Notes: generated by a model not told the origin, from the sequence alone. A stretch of DNA of 64,000 nt from Myxococcus stipitatus DSM 14675 (GCF_000331735.1 NC_020126.1:1240001-1304000), one strand, 5' to 3'. Positions 38,290-47,635 are shown, counted from the first letter of the stretch. Numbers and translations: made by a program.

Positions 38290-39117
38290 TCAGGGGAGGC
38301 ATTGGCCAGGGTTGGTCATGTCCGGGATGCACTTCTCGGTGAAGAGGCGCAGGTCGTGGATGACGACCTCGGTGGCTGCCGCGGGGGTGTTCCTCACGTA
38401 GACCTCGAAGTCGACCTGCATTTCGTGCTCGATCACCTCCGTGACTTCGAACGCGCCGACAGAGGCCCAGCGGGTGATGGGCAGTTCTCGTCGCACGACT
38501 TCCGTCCAGGACGACGAGACGGTAGGGTCCCTCTTGCTGAGAACCAGAATCAGGGACGCGGCATCAGAACAGGCACCTGCGGCAAGGCAGTAGTACTCGT
38601 CGTAGGTTGCGAGCACGGTTCCACGCACGAGGCCTCCGTGGGGGCGGTCGACGACGGACGTCAGGCCGGCCACGCGTTGCGGCTGTTCCCCTCCAATGTT
38701 CGTGTGCCGGGCCCAGGTGGAGGCCTGGTAGGTGTTGGTTGAACGGTCGCAATACACGGCTTCTGTCTTGACGAGGCCGTCTTCGAAGCCCCAGGACATC
38801 GACCCTGTCTTGACTGCCCGAACGCCGCGGAGTGAGTCCGCATGGACGTAGGTTGAGGCATACCTGGGCCGGAGCCAGTAAGTCGAAGGAGCGGGTCCTT
38901 CCGGGCATCGCGTCTGTTTGTTGTAGTCCAGCCAGCAATACCAATCTGCTGGATAGGTGTTGGGGTCACAGATGGGCAGCGTCACCTCCGTGCCGTTGAT
39001 CTCCTGCTCGGTTGAGCCCGTCTCGCTGGAGAGGTCTCCATTCAAATCATGAGGGGCGCCACAGGCGGTGGCCCCCAGAAGAGACACGAGTGCCAGCTTT
39101 TGAATGAGGGATTGCAT
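38290..39117 (-). CDS. Cluster protein E, lipoprotein (left copy)
   Basis: A 275-residue lipoprotein precursor (LLGATAC, Cys19) with no family I recognise. The N-terminal ~45 residues (up to EQEINGTEVTLP) and the last ~15 (LFTEKCIPDMTNPGQCLP) nearly match the right copy, while the middle differs at roughly half of positions. Conserved features are paired cysteines (CDP...WYCW, YYC...GACSD, KC...QC), WLRP, TYQASTW, LTSVVD and SLILVL. It looks like a compact beta-rich, disulfide-stabilised periplasmic or surface protein. Last gene of the cluster, 48 bp after D, followed by a hairpin. Confidence 0.75.
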   Translation of the reverse strand: MQSLIQKLALVSLLGATACGAPHDLNGDLSSETGSTEQEINGTEVTLPICDPNTYPADWYCWLDYNKQTRCPEGPAPSTYWLRPRYASTYVHADSLRGVRAVKTGSMSWGFEDGLVKTEAVYCDRSTNTYQASTWARHTNIGGEQPQRVAGLTSVVDRPHGGLVRGTVLATYDEYYCLAAGACSDAASLILVLSKRDPTVSSSWTEVVRRELPITRWASVGAFEVTEVIEHEMQVDFEVYVRNTPAAATEVVIHDLRLFTEKCIPDMTNPGQCLP

Positions 39118-39165
39118 GGTGTTTCCTTGAGGTGGAGAGAGTGAAACGTGTTTCGTGGGGACTTG

Positions 39166-40140
39166 CTACGGAGGGGTGGAGCGCTCCGGGGGGAGACCCC
39201 AGACACCCACGGTTCCATCGCCTTGTCCCCACACGAGGGTGCGGCCGTCCGGTGAAAACAGCGCGGAGCTGGCCTGCATGTCATTGGTGTCCGAGTGGCT
39301 GAAGAGCTGCTGTCCATCCTCCGTGCGCAGGATGATGAAGCAGGCCATGCTGCAGGCGACCGCGAGGAGCGAACCATCCGGACTGAAGCTCAAGCCGTGA
39401 GTGCCGACCGGAGGGGCCGCGAGAGACCGCACCCGCCTCAAGTTGGCGACCTCGATGAGGTGAATCTGGTTCTCGGAGGTCGCCACCGCGAGTCGCTCCC
39501 CGGAGGGCTCGAAGGCCATCGCCTTGACGGAGTGGGCGTCGAGGTCGATGGAGGAGAGCGCCTTGCCCGTCGCTGTCTCCCAGAAGCGGAGTGTTCCTGG
39601 GGGATGGCCTTGTTCATACGTTCCAGACACCGCGAGTCGCCCATCGGGAGACAGCGCACAGCACTTCAAGGGTGTCGAGGCGTTCTCGAGCTCCCGTACC
39701 TGTTCGCCCCGTCGCGCATCCCAGAGAAAGGCGTGGCCCTGGGGGCTCGTCACGAGCACGGAGTTACCTTGGAGGGCCATGCCGAGCTCGGGCTGGATTG
39801 CGTCCAGTTGCAGTTCATGTCGTAGCGCGCCGTCCGCGACCGACCAGGACTGAAGCAAGCCTTTCAGCGTCAGGGAGACGAGGAGGTCGCCTCCCGCGAG
39901 GATGCCCACGTCCGTGCCTCGGGTCACGGAGTGGTTCGCGCATACCCGGAGACTGTCACCCCGAAGCTCCCACCACTGAAGTGACCCCACCGCCCCGCGA
40001 CCCATGGAGGCGAGGTGCCGCCCCTGGGCGTCGAATGCCAGGGATTGTCCTCGGAAGCCTGGCTCCGTGAGCCGGGTCCGGGACTGACGCAGGCGCATCA
40101 GGTGTGAGGCATTGGTGGAGGTGATGGTGTGAAGAGACAT
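39166..40140 (-). CDS. Cluster protein D, WD40-type beta-propeller (left copy)
   Basis: A 324-residue protein with repeated propeller blades: LAFDAQGRHLASMG, CALSPDGRLAVSGT, MAFEPSGERLAVATSE, LSFSPDGSLLAVACS and ALFSPDGRTLVWGQGDGTVGVWG. No signal peptide or catalytic site is visible, so it is probably cytoplasmic and protein-binding, unlike its exported neighbours. ATG 40140 (MSLHTITSTNASHLMRLRQ) is preferred over an in-frame start 18 bp upstream. It lies 61 bp after C. About three quarters of residues match the right copy by eye. Confidence 0.82.
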   Translation of the reverse strand: MSLHTITSTNASHLMRLRQSRTRLTEPGFRGQSLAFDAQGRHLASMGRGAVGSLQWWELRGDSLRVCANHSVTRGTDVGILAGGDLLVSLTLKGLLQSWSVADGALRHELQLDAIQPELGMALQGNSVLVTSPQGHAFLWDARRGEQVRELENASTPLKCCALSPDGRLAVSGTYEQGHPPGTLRFWETATGKALSSIDLDAHSVKAMAFEPSGERLAVATSENQIHLIEVANLRRVRSLAAPPVGTHGLSFSPDGSLLAVACSMACFIILRTEDGQQLFSHSDTNDMQASSALFSPDGRTLVWGQGDGTVGVWGLPPERSTPP

Positions 40141-40201
40141 GAAGGCGGTCCGATTCAAGGCGCTGGGACGAAGAATCCCAGCGCCTCGGAGTGGGGCGTG
40201 T

Positions 40202-42616
40202 CTACAACTTCAAGTGGGTGTTGATCGCCCAGATACGCTCCATCACGTCATGGAGCCCATACTCATTCTTGATGATGTAATCCTTGGACACCGTCGTCAC
40301 CTCGCAGTACCAGTCCACGAGGACGTCCTTGACGTCAGTGCCCGGGGTGGAGGGGACAATCTTGTTGTTGTCGGTGACCTTCACCAGGACGTTGCTGATG
40401 TCGTAGGTGCCCGGGAGGTTGGTGATCTCCTTCTTGAGGTGGGGGTACGGAACGTCGAGGGTGCGCTCCGTGATTCGCACGAGCGAGTGGTCTGGATGCA
40501 TCCAGAATTCCTGACCGTCTCTCGTGAAGGGTTGGTTGAGCCAGCCGGTGATGTTGCCGGAGGAATCCCGGACGGGGCGGCCAAAGCCCTTCCCCACGAG
40601 CTCCGCGCGCACTTCGTCGGCGGTGCGCTTGTACACGCTCTGGAGGCTCTTGACGGCCGTGCCCTGCTGCTTGACGAGCTGCTGTGTGGCCGCGGGCATC
40701 CGAGCCAGGAACTTCGCCTCCATGGTGAACTCGGAGAGTGCCACCAGCTGCTTCCCATTGAGGCGCTTGGCGAGCGTGTTGAGGTCGGCATCCTTCACGG
40801 ACCAGTTCAGCAGCTTCAGGATCTGATCGCTCGTCAGCCCATCCATCCGTGAGATGGCCTTTTCACCCAGCCGCCGGACGATGTCCTCCTTGTCGACCTT
40901 GGAGAGGCCCTTGATGTTGTCGAGGAAGTCGCCCAGCTTGACCATGGCGACGATGCCGCCCGCGGACACCGCGATGCTCACGTTGCGCCAGAATGTCCCG
41001 CTGCCGACGACCAGGCCCGCGCCGGAGAGCATGCGCTCACCGACGGTGAGGTCCTCGCCCCACGGGTTGCACAGCTCCTTGCCGGAGACGACTTCACAGA
41101 GGTCGATGAAGTCACCGGCGGGGGTGAGTCCCAGGCCAATGCCCACCACCGCCTTGGTGGCCACCAAGGCGCCGTCGAGGATGCGGCCGAGCGTCGCGAA
41201 GATGGAGGGGTCTTCGCTCGCCACACCCTCGTCCAGCGCCTTGTAGCCGCCGAAGAGCGCGTCGAGGGTGTCGAGCACCAGCTTCTGCTCGAACGTGCGA
41301 GGCGGGTCGTCGTACCAGAGGTTGAGGTTGTTCTTGAGCGCCTGCGCCTGCGCGGCGTTCTCCGGCCGCTGCTCCAGGTAGGCGACGAGGGCCTTGGTGT
41401 TCTCGCGCACGGGAGAGTCGAGGAACCAGTCCCCCTCGCCCATGTAGCCTCGGACGAAGGTGAGGACGTCGAGCTGCGCCGAGTGGAAGGCGCCCCACTC
41501 CTCGAGTGACACACCGACGCGGGACTTCAGGCCACGCTCGAAGACGTCCTGGTTGAAGCGCCACAGTCGCACCATGGACTGGAAGCCCTGGCGGTCCGTG
41601 ACGACGCCGTTGGTCAGCGTCTTGTTCAGCTCGGTGAGCGTCTGCTGGGCGAAGGCGGCGTACGGGTCCTGCGTCTCGTCGAAGTCGTCCCCCTGGCTGA
41701 CGTCGGGGACCTCGACTTCGTCCACCTCGTCGTCGCTGAGGTCCGGCTCGAAGGTGTCGGGGTCGTGGACGTCCATGTTGCCCGGCTGGGGCATGACGTA
41801 GCCGTCCAGGTCCTGCATGTGCTGACGGAAGATGGCGTTGATGCGGTCAATCTCGGCGCGCAGCTCGTCGATGCTGGCCTGGAGGTCCGTCAGCATCTGC
41901 ACCAGCCGTGAGCGCACGGAGGAGGGAACCGCGTTGTAGCGGGCGAGCAACGCCTCCAACTCGGCGGAAGTGATGGAGTCGAGCGGACGGTTCAAGAGCT
42001 GCTTGAGCTCGGCCTGGAGTGCTTCCAGCTGCGTCGCCTGCTGCCGGGCCCAGTCGAGCTTGTCGCTCAGCTGGCGCAGTCGATAGAGCTCCGCCTTCAC
42101 CGCGTCCTCGAGCTCGGCGATGCTGCGCGAGAGCACGGGGTTGATTTCGGACAGGTCCATCGTCAGCGGGGCGACGCCATGGAAGGGCTGCCCGTTGCGG
42201 AAGATATAGAAGAGCCGTCGCGAGAGGTCTCCGGAGACCAGGTCGACCGTGTCCTCGCTGTGGGTGCAGTGGTCGCCGTTGCCTGACGTGGAGACGTGGA
42301 AGAAGAAGTTGTTCTGTCCCCAGTTCAGCAGGCTGCCGTTGAAGGGCGCCTTGACGCGGCCTTCCTGGTCTCCGTTGGGGAGGGTGCGAAGCGGCGTGTC
42401 CGTGAAGGTCGGGAGGAGGGTGGTGTTGACGGTGAAGAGCGGGATGCCTTCGTACAGAAGCGTGGGCTCGAGGCAGCTGTTGCGCGTGCCTCGGAAGGAG
42501 ACGGTCTTCAGCTTGAGGGTGTAGTCCCGGGCGAGGCCCGCTGCGGAGGCGTCCTCCGGGAGGCCGGCCATCGTGACGCACACGAGGGCCGTGAGGCAGG
42601 TCCTGAGAAGGTTCAT
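40202..42616 (-). CDS. Cluster protein C, large exported protein with pre-toxin-TG-like segment (left copy)
   Basis: An 804-residue protein with signal MNLLRTCLTALVCVTMAGLPEDASA. The beta-rich N-terminal region (about 26-160) is followed by a coiled coil (about 165-275) and an acidic stretch (DLSDDEVDEVEVPDV, about 290-320). A helical region comes next, then hydrophobic segments around GDFIDLCEVVSGKELCNPWG (about 497-516) and LTVGERMLSGAGLVVGSG. That pattern resembles the pre-toxin TG module found before toxin tips in polymorphic toxins. The C-terminal ~150 residues (ADEVRAELVGKGFGRPV, EFWMHPDHSLVRI) are unassigned and could be an effector domain. Resemblance only; toxicity is not shown. Confidence 0.7.
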   Translation of the reverse strand: MNLLRTCLTALVCVTMAGLPEDASAAGLARDYTLKLKTVSFRGTRNSCLEPTLLYEGIPLFTVNTTLLPTFTDTPLRTLPNGDQEGRVKAPFNGSLLNWGQNNFFFHVSTSGNGDHCTHSEDTVDLVSGDLSRRLFYIFRNGQPFHGVAPLTMDLSEINPVLSRSIAELEDAVKAELYRLRQLSDKLDWARQQATQLEALQAELKQLLNRPLDSITSAELEALLARYNAVPSSVRSRLVQMLTDLQASIDELRAEIDRINAIFRQHMQDLDGYVMPQPGNMDVHDPDTFEPDLSDDEVDEVEVPDVSQGDDFDETQDPYAAFAQQTLTELNKTLTNGVVTDRQGFQSMVRLWRFNQDVFERGLKSRVGVSLEEWGAFHSAQLDVLTFVRGYMGEGDWFLDSPVRENTKALVAYLEQRPENAAQAQALKNNLNLWYDDPPRTFEQKLVLDTLDALFGGYKALDEGVASEDPSIFATLGRILDGALVATKAVVGIGLGLTPAGDFIDLCEVVSGKELCNPWGEDLTVGERMLSGAGLVVGSGTFWRNVSIAVSAGGIVAMVKLGDFLDNIKGLSKVDKEDIVRRLGEKAISRMDGLTSDQILKLLNWSVKDADLNTLAKRLNGKQLVALSEFTMEAKFLARMPAATQQLVKQQGTAVKSLQSVYKRTADEVRAELVGKGFGRPVRDSSGNITGWLNQPFTRDGQEFWMHPDHSLVRITERTLDVPYPHLKKEITNLPGTYDISNVLVKVTDNNKIVPSTPGTDVKDVLVDWYCEVTTVSKDYIIKNEYGLHDVMERIWAINTHLKL

Positions 42617-42646
42617 GGAATCACCAGAAGAGGAAGGGCACCGCGC

Positions 42647-44230
42647 TCACAGGTCCTCGGAGGACCGGAGCGCCACGTCGTGGGAGATGGCGGCGGCGCG
42701 CACGCGGCCTGCGGCCAGGTGCTGCTCGATTTCCTGAAGCAGCGTCGCGTTCACGCCCGCGGTGCGCATGGAGGCGATGTTCAGCCGCATGGTGCCGGGG
42801 AGGGTGAGGTTGACGTAGTTGCGGGACTTGGAGAACTGGAGCGCCAGGGTGTTGCAGCCGGTGCCCATCCACGGCGTGGCGGCGGCCTTGGCGCAGACGG
42901 ACTCGAGCTGGAGGATGCTCTCGTGCTCCTGGAGCTTGCCGGCGAGGAAGTAGAGGCGGAGCTTCGTGCTGCGCGGAGGCAGCTTGCCGACCTCGGTGAC
43001 GCGGGCGGTGGTCTCGGCGAGGAACTGGGTGGAGGCGGCGAGGTTGGTGTTCTGGACGATGGTCTGACGCGTGGCCTGGTCGGCCTGGAGCGTCATGAGG
43101 GCCGTCTGGCGGCGGCGGATGCCATCGAGCGTCTTGCTCACGACGTCGCCGGTGCGCACGTAGCGCGAGTCGGCGTAGGCCTGGATGTTGGCGAGCACCT
43201 CCATGGGCTCGTCGGCGAGCTTGGGGCGCGCGACGTTGTGCGTGCGGATGAAGTCGAAGTGGGGCTCCAGTTCCGCCTCGAACTCGTCATGCACGCGAGA
43301 CAGCTGGCGGGAGAGGCGGAAGGCCTCGAGCTGCAGCTGCTGAGGAGCGAGGCTCTCCGCGCGGCTGAGCTGGACGAGCTCCAGTTGGACGTTGGGGAGC
43401 GTCGCGAGCGTGGCGGTGGAGGCCTGCAGGACCAACGACTTGAGGCGGTTGACGAGGATGGGCTCGTTGGTGCGGTAGGTCTCGAACTGGGCCACGAGCG
43501 CCGCATAGGCGGGCTGGTACGTCTGGAGCTTCGCCTGGTGGCGTGCCAGCAGGAACTGGATTTCCGACATCGTCTCGCGCTGCTGAGCGAGTTCCGCCTG
43601 GATAGGCTTCCCCTCCGCCTCCGCCTTGGCCTTGAGCAGGTCTGGGAGGGTGGTGTCGAGGATGCGCCGGTTGCTGTTCTCCACTTGCCGGATGGGCGCG
43701 TGGTAGTTGTTGACCATCTCTTCGGCGACTTCGCGAATCTTCCGGAGGCTCTGCTCGAAGGAGGTCGCGGTGACGTCCGGTGCGTTGGAGGTCCGATAGA
43801 ACACGGCGATGCGTTCCACTTGGGCGTTCCAGGCGTCGAACTGGTCCGGGCTGGAAGCAGCCTCGACCCAGAGCACGGGGGGGTACTTGATGCAGGATTC
43901 CCAGGCGCGCTTCTTCTCGGCCTCCGTGGGGCTGGCGGGATTCTCGGCGAGGACGATGCAGTTGGCCTTGATGAGGTTGAGGACGCCTTGGTACAGGTCC
44001 GCCGGCTCCCGGGTGCTGGAGCAGGTGGTGGGGATGGCACTGTAGTCAGGCCGGTGCGCGCAGATGCTTGGAGCGGAGGATGCCCGCGTCACCATCGCGG
44101 TGGGACTTGGCTCCTTGGCGGCGGCGGGCGGGGATTCCGGTGAGGTCGGGTGGCCGCAGCCGGCGGCGAGCAGGAGCGCGGCGAAGGGCACGAAGCCGTG
44201 GCCGCGGATGAAGCGCAAGGGCGAAGTCAT
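42647..44230 (-). CDS. Cluster protein B, helical lipoprotein (left copy)
   Basis: A 527-residue lipoprotein precursor (LLLAAGC, Cys25). The mature protein is mostly alpha-helical with long Gln/Glu/Arg/Leu-rich stretches (about 160-400) that should form coiled coils. Six or so cysteines sit near the two ends (CAHRPDYSAIPTTC, ANC, ESC, ESVC, GC). I recognise no family. It starts 78 bp after gene A and ends 30 bp before C, so co-expression is likely. The right copy is the same length; differences cluster in the N-terminal linker and in a patch around residues 220-330. Confidence 0.78.
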   Translation of the reverse strand: MTSPLRFIRGHGFVPFAALLLAAGCGHPTSPESPPAAAKEPSPTAMVTRASSAPSICAHRPDYSAIPTTCSSTREPADLYQGVLNLIKANCIVLAENPASPTEAEKKRAWESCIKYPPVLWVEAASSPDQFDAWNAQVERIAVFYRTSNAPDVTATSFEQSLRKIREVAEEMVNNYHAPIRQVENSNRRILDTTLPDLLKAKAEAEGKPIQAELAQQRETMSEIQFLLARHQAKLQTYQPAYAALVAQFETYRTNEPILVNRLKSLVLQASTATLATLPNVQLELVQLSRAESLAPQQLQLEAFRLSRQLSRVHDEFEAELEPHFDFIRTHNVARPKLADEPMEVLANIQAYADSRYVRTGDVVSKTLDGIRRRQTALMTLQADQATRQTIVQNTNLAASTQFLAETTARVTEVGKLPPRSTKLRLYFLAGKLQEHESILQLESVCAKAAATPWMGTGCNTLALQFSKSRNYVNLTLPGTMRLNIASMRTAGVNATLLQEIEQHLAAGRVRAAAISHDVALRSSEDL

Positions 44231-44308
44231 GGCAATGAGAGTCCTTTCGGGTCGGCCAGAGGCCGCCCGTCAGAGATGTCTGGGATTGAGGCTCGGAGAC
44301 TGGCGCGG

Positions 44309-45295
44309 TTACGGCGTGAGCCAGGGCGCGAGCTGCACCCGGGCCAGGTCGAGCTTCTGCTGGGCGGCGACGACGGCGAGCGCGGCGGCCTGGTACTGCG
44401 CCTGGTATTGGGCGCGCACGGCGGGAGTGGAGCGGCCGGCGAGCTTGTCGATGACGACCTTCGCCTCGTCGCCGAGGAAGTCGCGCACCGTCTTCAGTGA
44501 GCCGTCGGGCTTGGTGTAGTCACCGGGGCCACCGAGGGTGCCGAGGTTGAAGAAGAGCTGGTTGAGCAGCTCGCGGTCCGCGTCGGTGAGGAGGAGCTCG
44601 GGAGGCGTGCCCGCGGGCTGCTCACAGGTGATGGCCACCTTGAGGAGGACATTGGAGGTGTCCATGGACTTGGCGCGCAGGTCCATCATGGTCTCGGTGG
44701 TGAGCTCCGCGTAGAAGCGGTTGGAGAGCTCGCCCATGAAGTTGTAGGCGGTGCTGAAGTCGAGGAGCGCCTCCAGATTGTCGCGCTGGAGCGTCTTCGT
44801 GGTGACGTCCGCCTGGAGGTCCTGGATGAGCGTCTGGGCCTGGGGAGCGGAGTCGACGTCGACCTGGTTCCAGTCGATGTTCAGGGAGATGCGGCAGGTG
44901 TCCACGAAGGACGCGGTGGGCGTCCAGGCGGAGGAGTCCTTGAGCTCGATGCTGGTGAGGAGCTGACGGTCGAGGCCACGCAGGACGACGGAAGGCGAGG
45001 AGAGGAAGGTGTAGCGGGTGGCGCTCCCGCCCGTGGGGGTGAGCGTCACCTCCAGCGGGTACTGGGTGGAGCAATTGCCAGACAGGGAGCGCTGGACGAC
45101 GGTGCGCATGGGCACGGCGGTCATGAAGTCCGTGCCAGTCAATGTCTGGGTGGGGATGGAACAGCGGGTCAGTCGTCCCGCGGTGGGCGTACAGCGGGCC
45201 GGGGAGATGACGTCGATGACCGTGGTCTGCGCCAGTGCGGCACCACCGCACAGCGAAGATACGAGGAGTGCCCCGAATAGCGTCTGTTTGGACAT
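44309..45295 (-). CDS. Cluster protein A, secreted protein (left copy)
   Basis: A 328-residue protein with Sec signal MSKQTLFGALLVSSLCGGAALAQ. The mature N-terminal half is beta-rich with four spaced cysteines (ARCTPTAGRLTRCSIP, GNCSTQ, DTCRISLN). The C-terminal half is helical (DLQADVTTKTLQRDNLEALL, RAQYQAQYQAAALAVVAAQQ). No known domain is recognised. First gene of the cluster. It differs from the right copy at only five residues, four of them within the signal peptide, which is striking given the divergence of later genes. Confidence 0.78.
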   Translation of the reverse strand: MSKQTLFGALLVSSLCGGAALAQTTVIDVISPARCTPTAGRLTRCSIPTQTLTGTDFMTAVPMRTVVQRSLSGNCSTQYPLEVTLTPTGGSATRYTFLSSPSVVLRGLDRQLLTSIELKDSSAWTPTASFVDTCRISLNIDWNQVDVDSAPQAQTLIQDLQADVTTKTLQRDNLEALLDFSTAYNFMGELSNRFYAELTTETMMDLRAKSMDTSNVLLKVAITCEQPAGTPPELLLTDADRELLNQLFFNLGTLGGPGDYTKPDGSLKTVRDFLGDEAKVVIDKLAGRSTPAVRAQYQAQYQAAALAVVAAQQKLDLARVQLAPWLTP

Positions 45296-45470
45296 GTGGT
45301 TTACGGACCAAGGAGCGCGGGTGCGTTTGACGGCCCCTGGAATGAGGCCCTGTCGTCACACCGACGCGTGTCGCGCTGACGCTTCTATGGAAGAAATCTC
45401 TGACAAAGAAAAGATGCTATTCGCCCCTGCTTCGAGGTTTCCGGTTATCCGAGACTCCGACCCCGGGGAA

Positions 45471-45659
45471 TCACCTCAAGGAAATGAAAGAGCACTTGGG
45501 GTGAGAAGAGCGTCTCTTCGTCTGTCCATCCTGCGGAGCAATCTGTCCTGACGAATCAAATGCCAGGAACTGCCTCCGATACCACTCGAAGTCAGGCTTG
45601 GCCCCGAACTGGCGCAGCCGCACCCGTCGCAGCGCGTTATCGGCGGTGGCGAAGGGCAC
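45471..45659 (-). pseudogene. Decayed third copy of the cluster D (WD40) gene start
   Basis: A 62-residue frame from GTG 45659 that starts VPFATADNALRRVRLRQFG and continues FLAFDSSGQ. This aligns with the start of the intact D proteins (TSDNASRLMRLRQFG and LAFDAQGR). Nucleotides agree in runs such as GCCCCGAACTG-CGCAG. After the first blade the sequence is unrelated and ends at a TGA. It is a truncated relic between the two cluster copies. The surrounding 45296-45780 interval otherwise holds the A-left upstream region and the E-right terminator, with no other gene. Confidence 0.78.
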
Positions 45660-45721
45660 CCTGACCCAGGGAGTGAGCGAGGTATACTTCGGGGGGGGAG
45701 CGAGCATGTGCGGCTCTCCCC

Positions 45722-45747
45722 GGCCTGTCCATCGATTGGAACAGGCC
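45722..45747 (-). terminator. Hairpin after the right copy of cluster gene E
   Basis: GGCCTGT (45722-45728) and ACAGGCC (45741-45747) pair, and the inner TCCA/TGGA extends the stem. It lies 34 bp after the gene E stop. Same relative place as the hairpin after the left copy but different sequence. Confidence 0.5.
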
Positions 45748-45780
45748 AGGGGATTCGTCGAAGACGCTATGGCTGTGCGC

Positions 45781-46611
45781 TCACGGCAGGCATTGGCCCG
45801 GGTTAACCATGTCCGGGATGCACTTCTCGGTGAAGAGGCGGAGGTCATGGAAGACGACCTCGGAGATCGAGTTGAAGGAGTTCTTCACGTAGACCTCGAA
45901 GTTGACCTGCGCGTCCTTGGGGGCAGAGGCCTCGATTTCGAACGCGCCCACGAGTGCCCCGCGAACCAACGGCAGCTCTTTCCGGCCGATCTCCGTCCAG
46001 GTCGCGCTGTCGATTTCCTTCTTGTTGAGGACCAGAATCAACGACGTGGCATCAGAGCAGCCCCCCGTGGTGGCGCAGTAGAACTCGTCATAGACCGCGA
46101 ACGCCGTGCCCCGTACGAGGGCGTCGCGGATGTGGTCGACGACGGAGGTCAGCTTGGCCTGGAGTTGGGGGGTCCCCGTACCTCCAGGACCCGTGCCCGT
46201 ATACCGGCTCCAAGTGGAGGCTCGATAGGTGTTGGTGCCATTGCAGAACACGGATTGTCCGCGACTGAAGAAGGCGCTGAGACCCCATGAGAGGGACCAT
46301 ACCTTCACCTGGGGCCTTCCGAAGTTGGCGTCCGCTCGGACGTACTCGGAGCCGGAGTTGGGGCGCAGCCAGTATACGGCGGGCGCCGCCCCGGTAGGGC
46401 ACGCAAGCGTCTTGTCGTAGTCCTGCCAGCAAGACCAACCGGAAGGGATGGCCGAAAGGTCACACAGAGGCAGCGTCACCTCCGTGCCGTTGATCTCCTG
46501 CTCGGTCGTGTCCGTCTCGCTGGAGAAGTCTCCATCCGAATCATGAGGAGCGCCACAGGCCGTGACGCCCAGGAGAGACACGAGTGCCAGCTTTTGAATG
46601 AGGGATTGCAT
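45781..46611 (-). CDS. Cluster protein E, lipoprotein (right copy)
   Basis: A 276-residue lipoprotein precursor (LLGVTAC, Cys19), paralogue of the product at 38290. The signal, the EQEINGTEVTLP segment and the C-terminal FHDLRLFTEKCIPDM are shared. The centre has diverged, with several short indels (GTGPGGTGTPQLQ has no left-copy counterpart). ATG 46611 starts the signal; upstream in-frame extension runs into D and is rejected. The contrast between constant ends and a variable middle suggests selection on an exposed or partner-binding surface. Function unknown. Confidence 0.75.
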   Translation of the reverse strand: MQSLIQKLALVSLLGVTACGAPHDSDGDFSSETDTTEQEINGTEVTLPLCDLSAIPSGWSCWQDYDKTLACPTGAAPAVYWLRPNSGSEYVRADANFGRPQVKVWSLSWGLSAFFSRGQSVFCNGTNTYRASTWSRYTGTGPGGTGTPQLQAKLTSVVDHIRDALVRGTAFAVYDEFYCATTGGCSDATSLILVLNKKEIDSATWTEIGRKELPLVRGALVGAFEIEASAPKDAQVNFEVYVKNSFNSISEVVFHDLRLFTEKCIPDMVNPGQCLP

Positions 46612-46660
46612 GGTGTTTCCTTGATGTGAAGTGATTGAAAGGGTGTCGCGCGGGGACGCG

Positions 46661-47635
46661 CTACGGAGTGACGGAGTGCGCCGGGGCCATGCCCCAGACA
46701 CCCACGGTCCCATCGCCTTGTCCCCACACGAGGGTGCGGCCGTCCGGTGAGAACAGCGCGGAGCTGGCCTGCATGTCATTGTTGTCCCAGTGGCTGAAGA
46801 GCTTCTTGCCATCCTCGGTGCGCAGGACGACGAAGGCCGCCATGGCGCACGCGACCGCGAGGAGCGAGCCGTCCGGACTGAAGCTCAGTTCATGGGTTCC
46901 TACCGAGGGGCCCTCGAGTGTCCGCAGCCGCTTCCGGGTGGCGACTTCGATGAGATGAATCTGGTTCTCGGAAGTCGCCACCGCGAGTCGTTGCCCGGAG
47001 GGCTCGAACGCCATCGCCTTGACGGAGTGGGCGTCGAAGTCGAGGGTCGGGAGCGCCGCGCCCGTCGTGGTCTCCCAGAAGCGAAGCACTCCCGGGAGGC
47101 TGCCGGGCTCCCGAGTCCCGGCCACCGCGAGCCGCCCATCGGGCGACAGCGCACAGCACTGCAAGGGCTTGGAGGTGTTCTCGAGCTCCCGCACCCGCGC
47201 TCCCCTGCGTGCATTCCAGAGAAAGGCATGGCCCTGAGGGCTCGTCACGAGCACGAGGTCCCCCTGGAGGGCCATGCCGAGCTCCAGCCCTATCGCGTTC
47301 AGCCGCAGCTCGTGTCGGAGTGTCCCGTCCACGGTGGACCACGACTGAAGCGCACCTTGCAGCGTCAGCGAGACGAGCAGGTCGCCTCCCGCGAGGAATC
47401 CCGCGTGCGTGCCTCGCTGCATGACCTGATGCGCGAGGACCCGGGGGCTGTCATCCCGAAGCTCCCACCACTGAAGTGTCCCCTCCGCCCCACGCCCCAT
47501 GGAGGCGAGGTGCCGTCCCTGGGCATCGAATGCGAGGGATTGGCCTCGGAAGCCCGGCACCGTGAGGCGGGGCCCGAACTGACGCAGGCGCATCAGTCGT
47601 GAGGCGTTGTCGGAAGTCAGCGTGAAAGAAGGCAT
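46661..47635 (-). CDS. Cluster protein D, WD40-type beta-propeller (right copy)
   Basis: A 324-residue beta-propeller, same length as the left copy, with blades LAFDAQGRHLASMG, CALSPDGRLAVAGT, MAFEPSGQRLAVATSE, LSFSPDGSLLAVACA and ALFSPDGRTLVWGQ. No signal peptide. ATG 47635 is 61 bp after C, identical spacing to the left copy. Likely an intracellular scaffold or regulator for the exported members; this is inference from context. Confidence 0.82.
   Translation of the reverse strand: MPSFTLTSDNASRLMRLRQFGPRLTVPGFRGQSLAFDAQGRHLASMGRGAEGTLQWWELRDDSPRVLAHQVMQRGTHAGFLAGGDLLVSLTLQGALQSWSTVDGTLRHELRLNAIGLELGMALQGDLVLVTSPQGHAFLWNARRGARVRELENTSKPLQCCALSPDGRLAVAGTREPGSLPGVLRFWETTTGAALPTLDFDAHSVKAMAFEPSGQRLAVATSENQIHLIEVATRKRLRTLEGPSVGTHELSFSPDGSLLAVACAMAAFVVLRTEDGKKLFSHWDNNDMQASSALFSPDGRTLVWGQGDGTVGVWGMAPAHSVTP

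Larger units (their letters stand above)
38290..45295 (-). repeat. Left copy of a tandemly duplicated five-gene cluster
   Basis: The genes A-B-C-D-E in 45295-38290 repeat those in 52790-45781 with the same order, strand and near-identical lengths. The A, B, C and D start and stop coordinates of the two copies differ by exactly 7,495 bp, so no net indel has accumulated over about 6 kb; E is offset by 7,491-7,494 bp. Identity is almost complete in A, high in B and C, lower in D and lowest in E. Confidence 0.95.
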
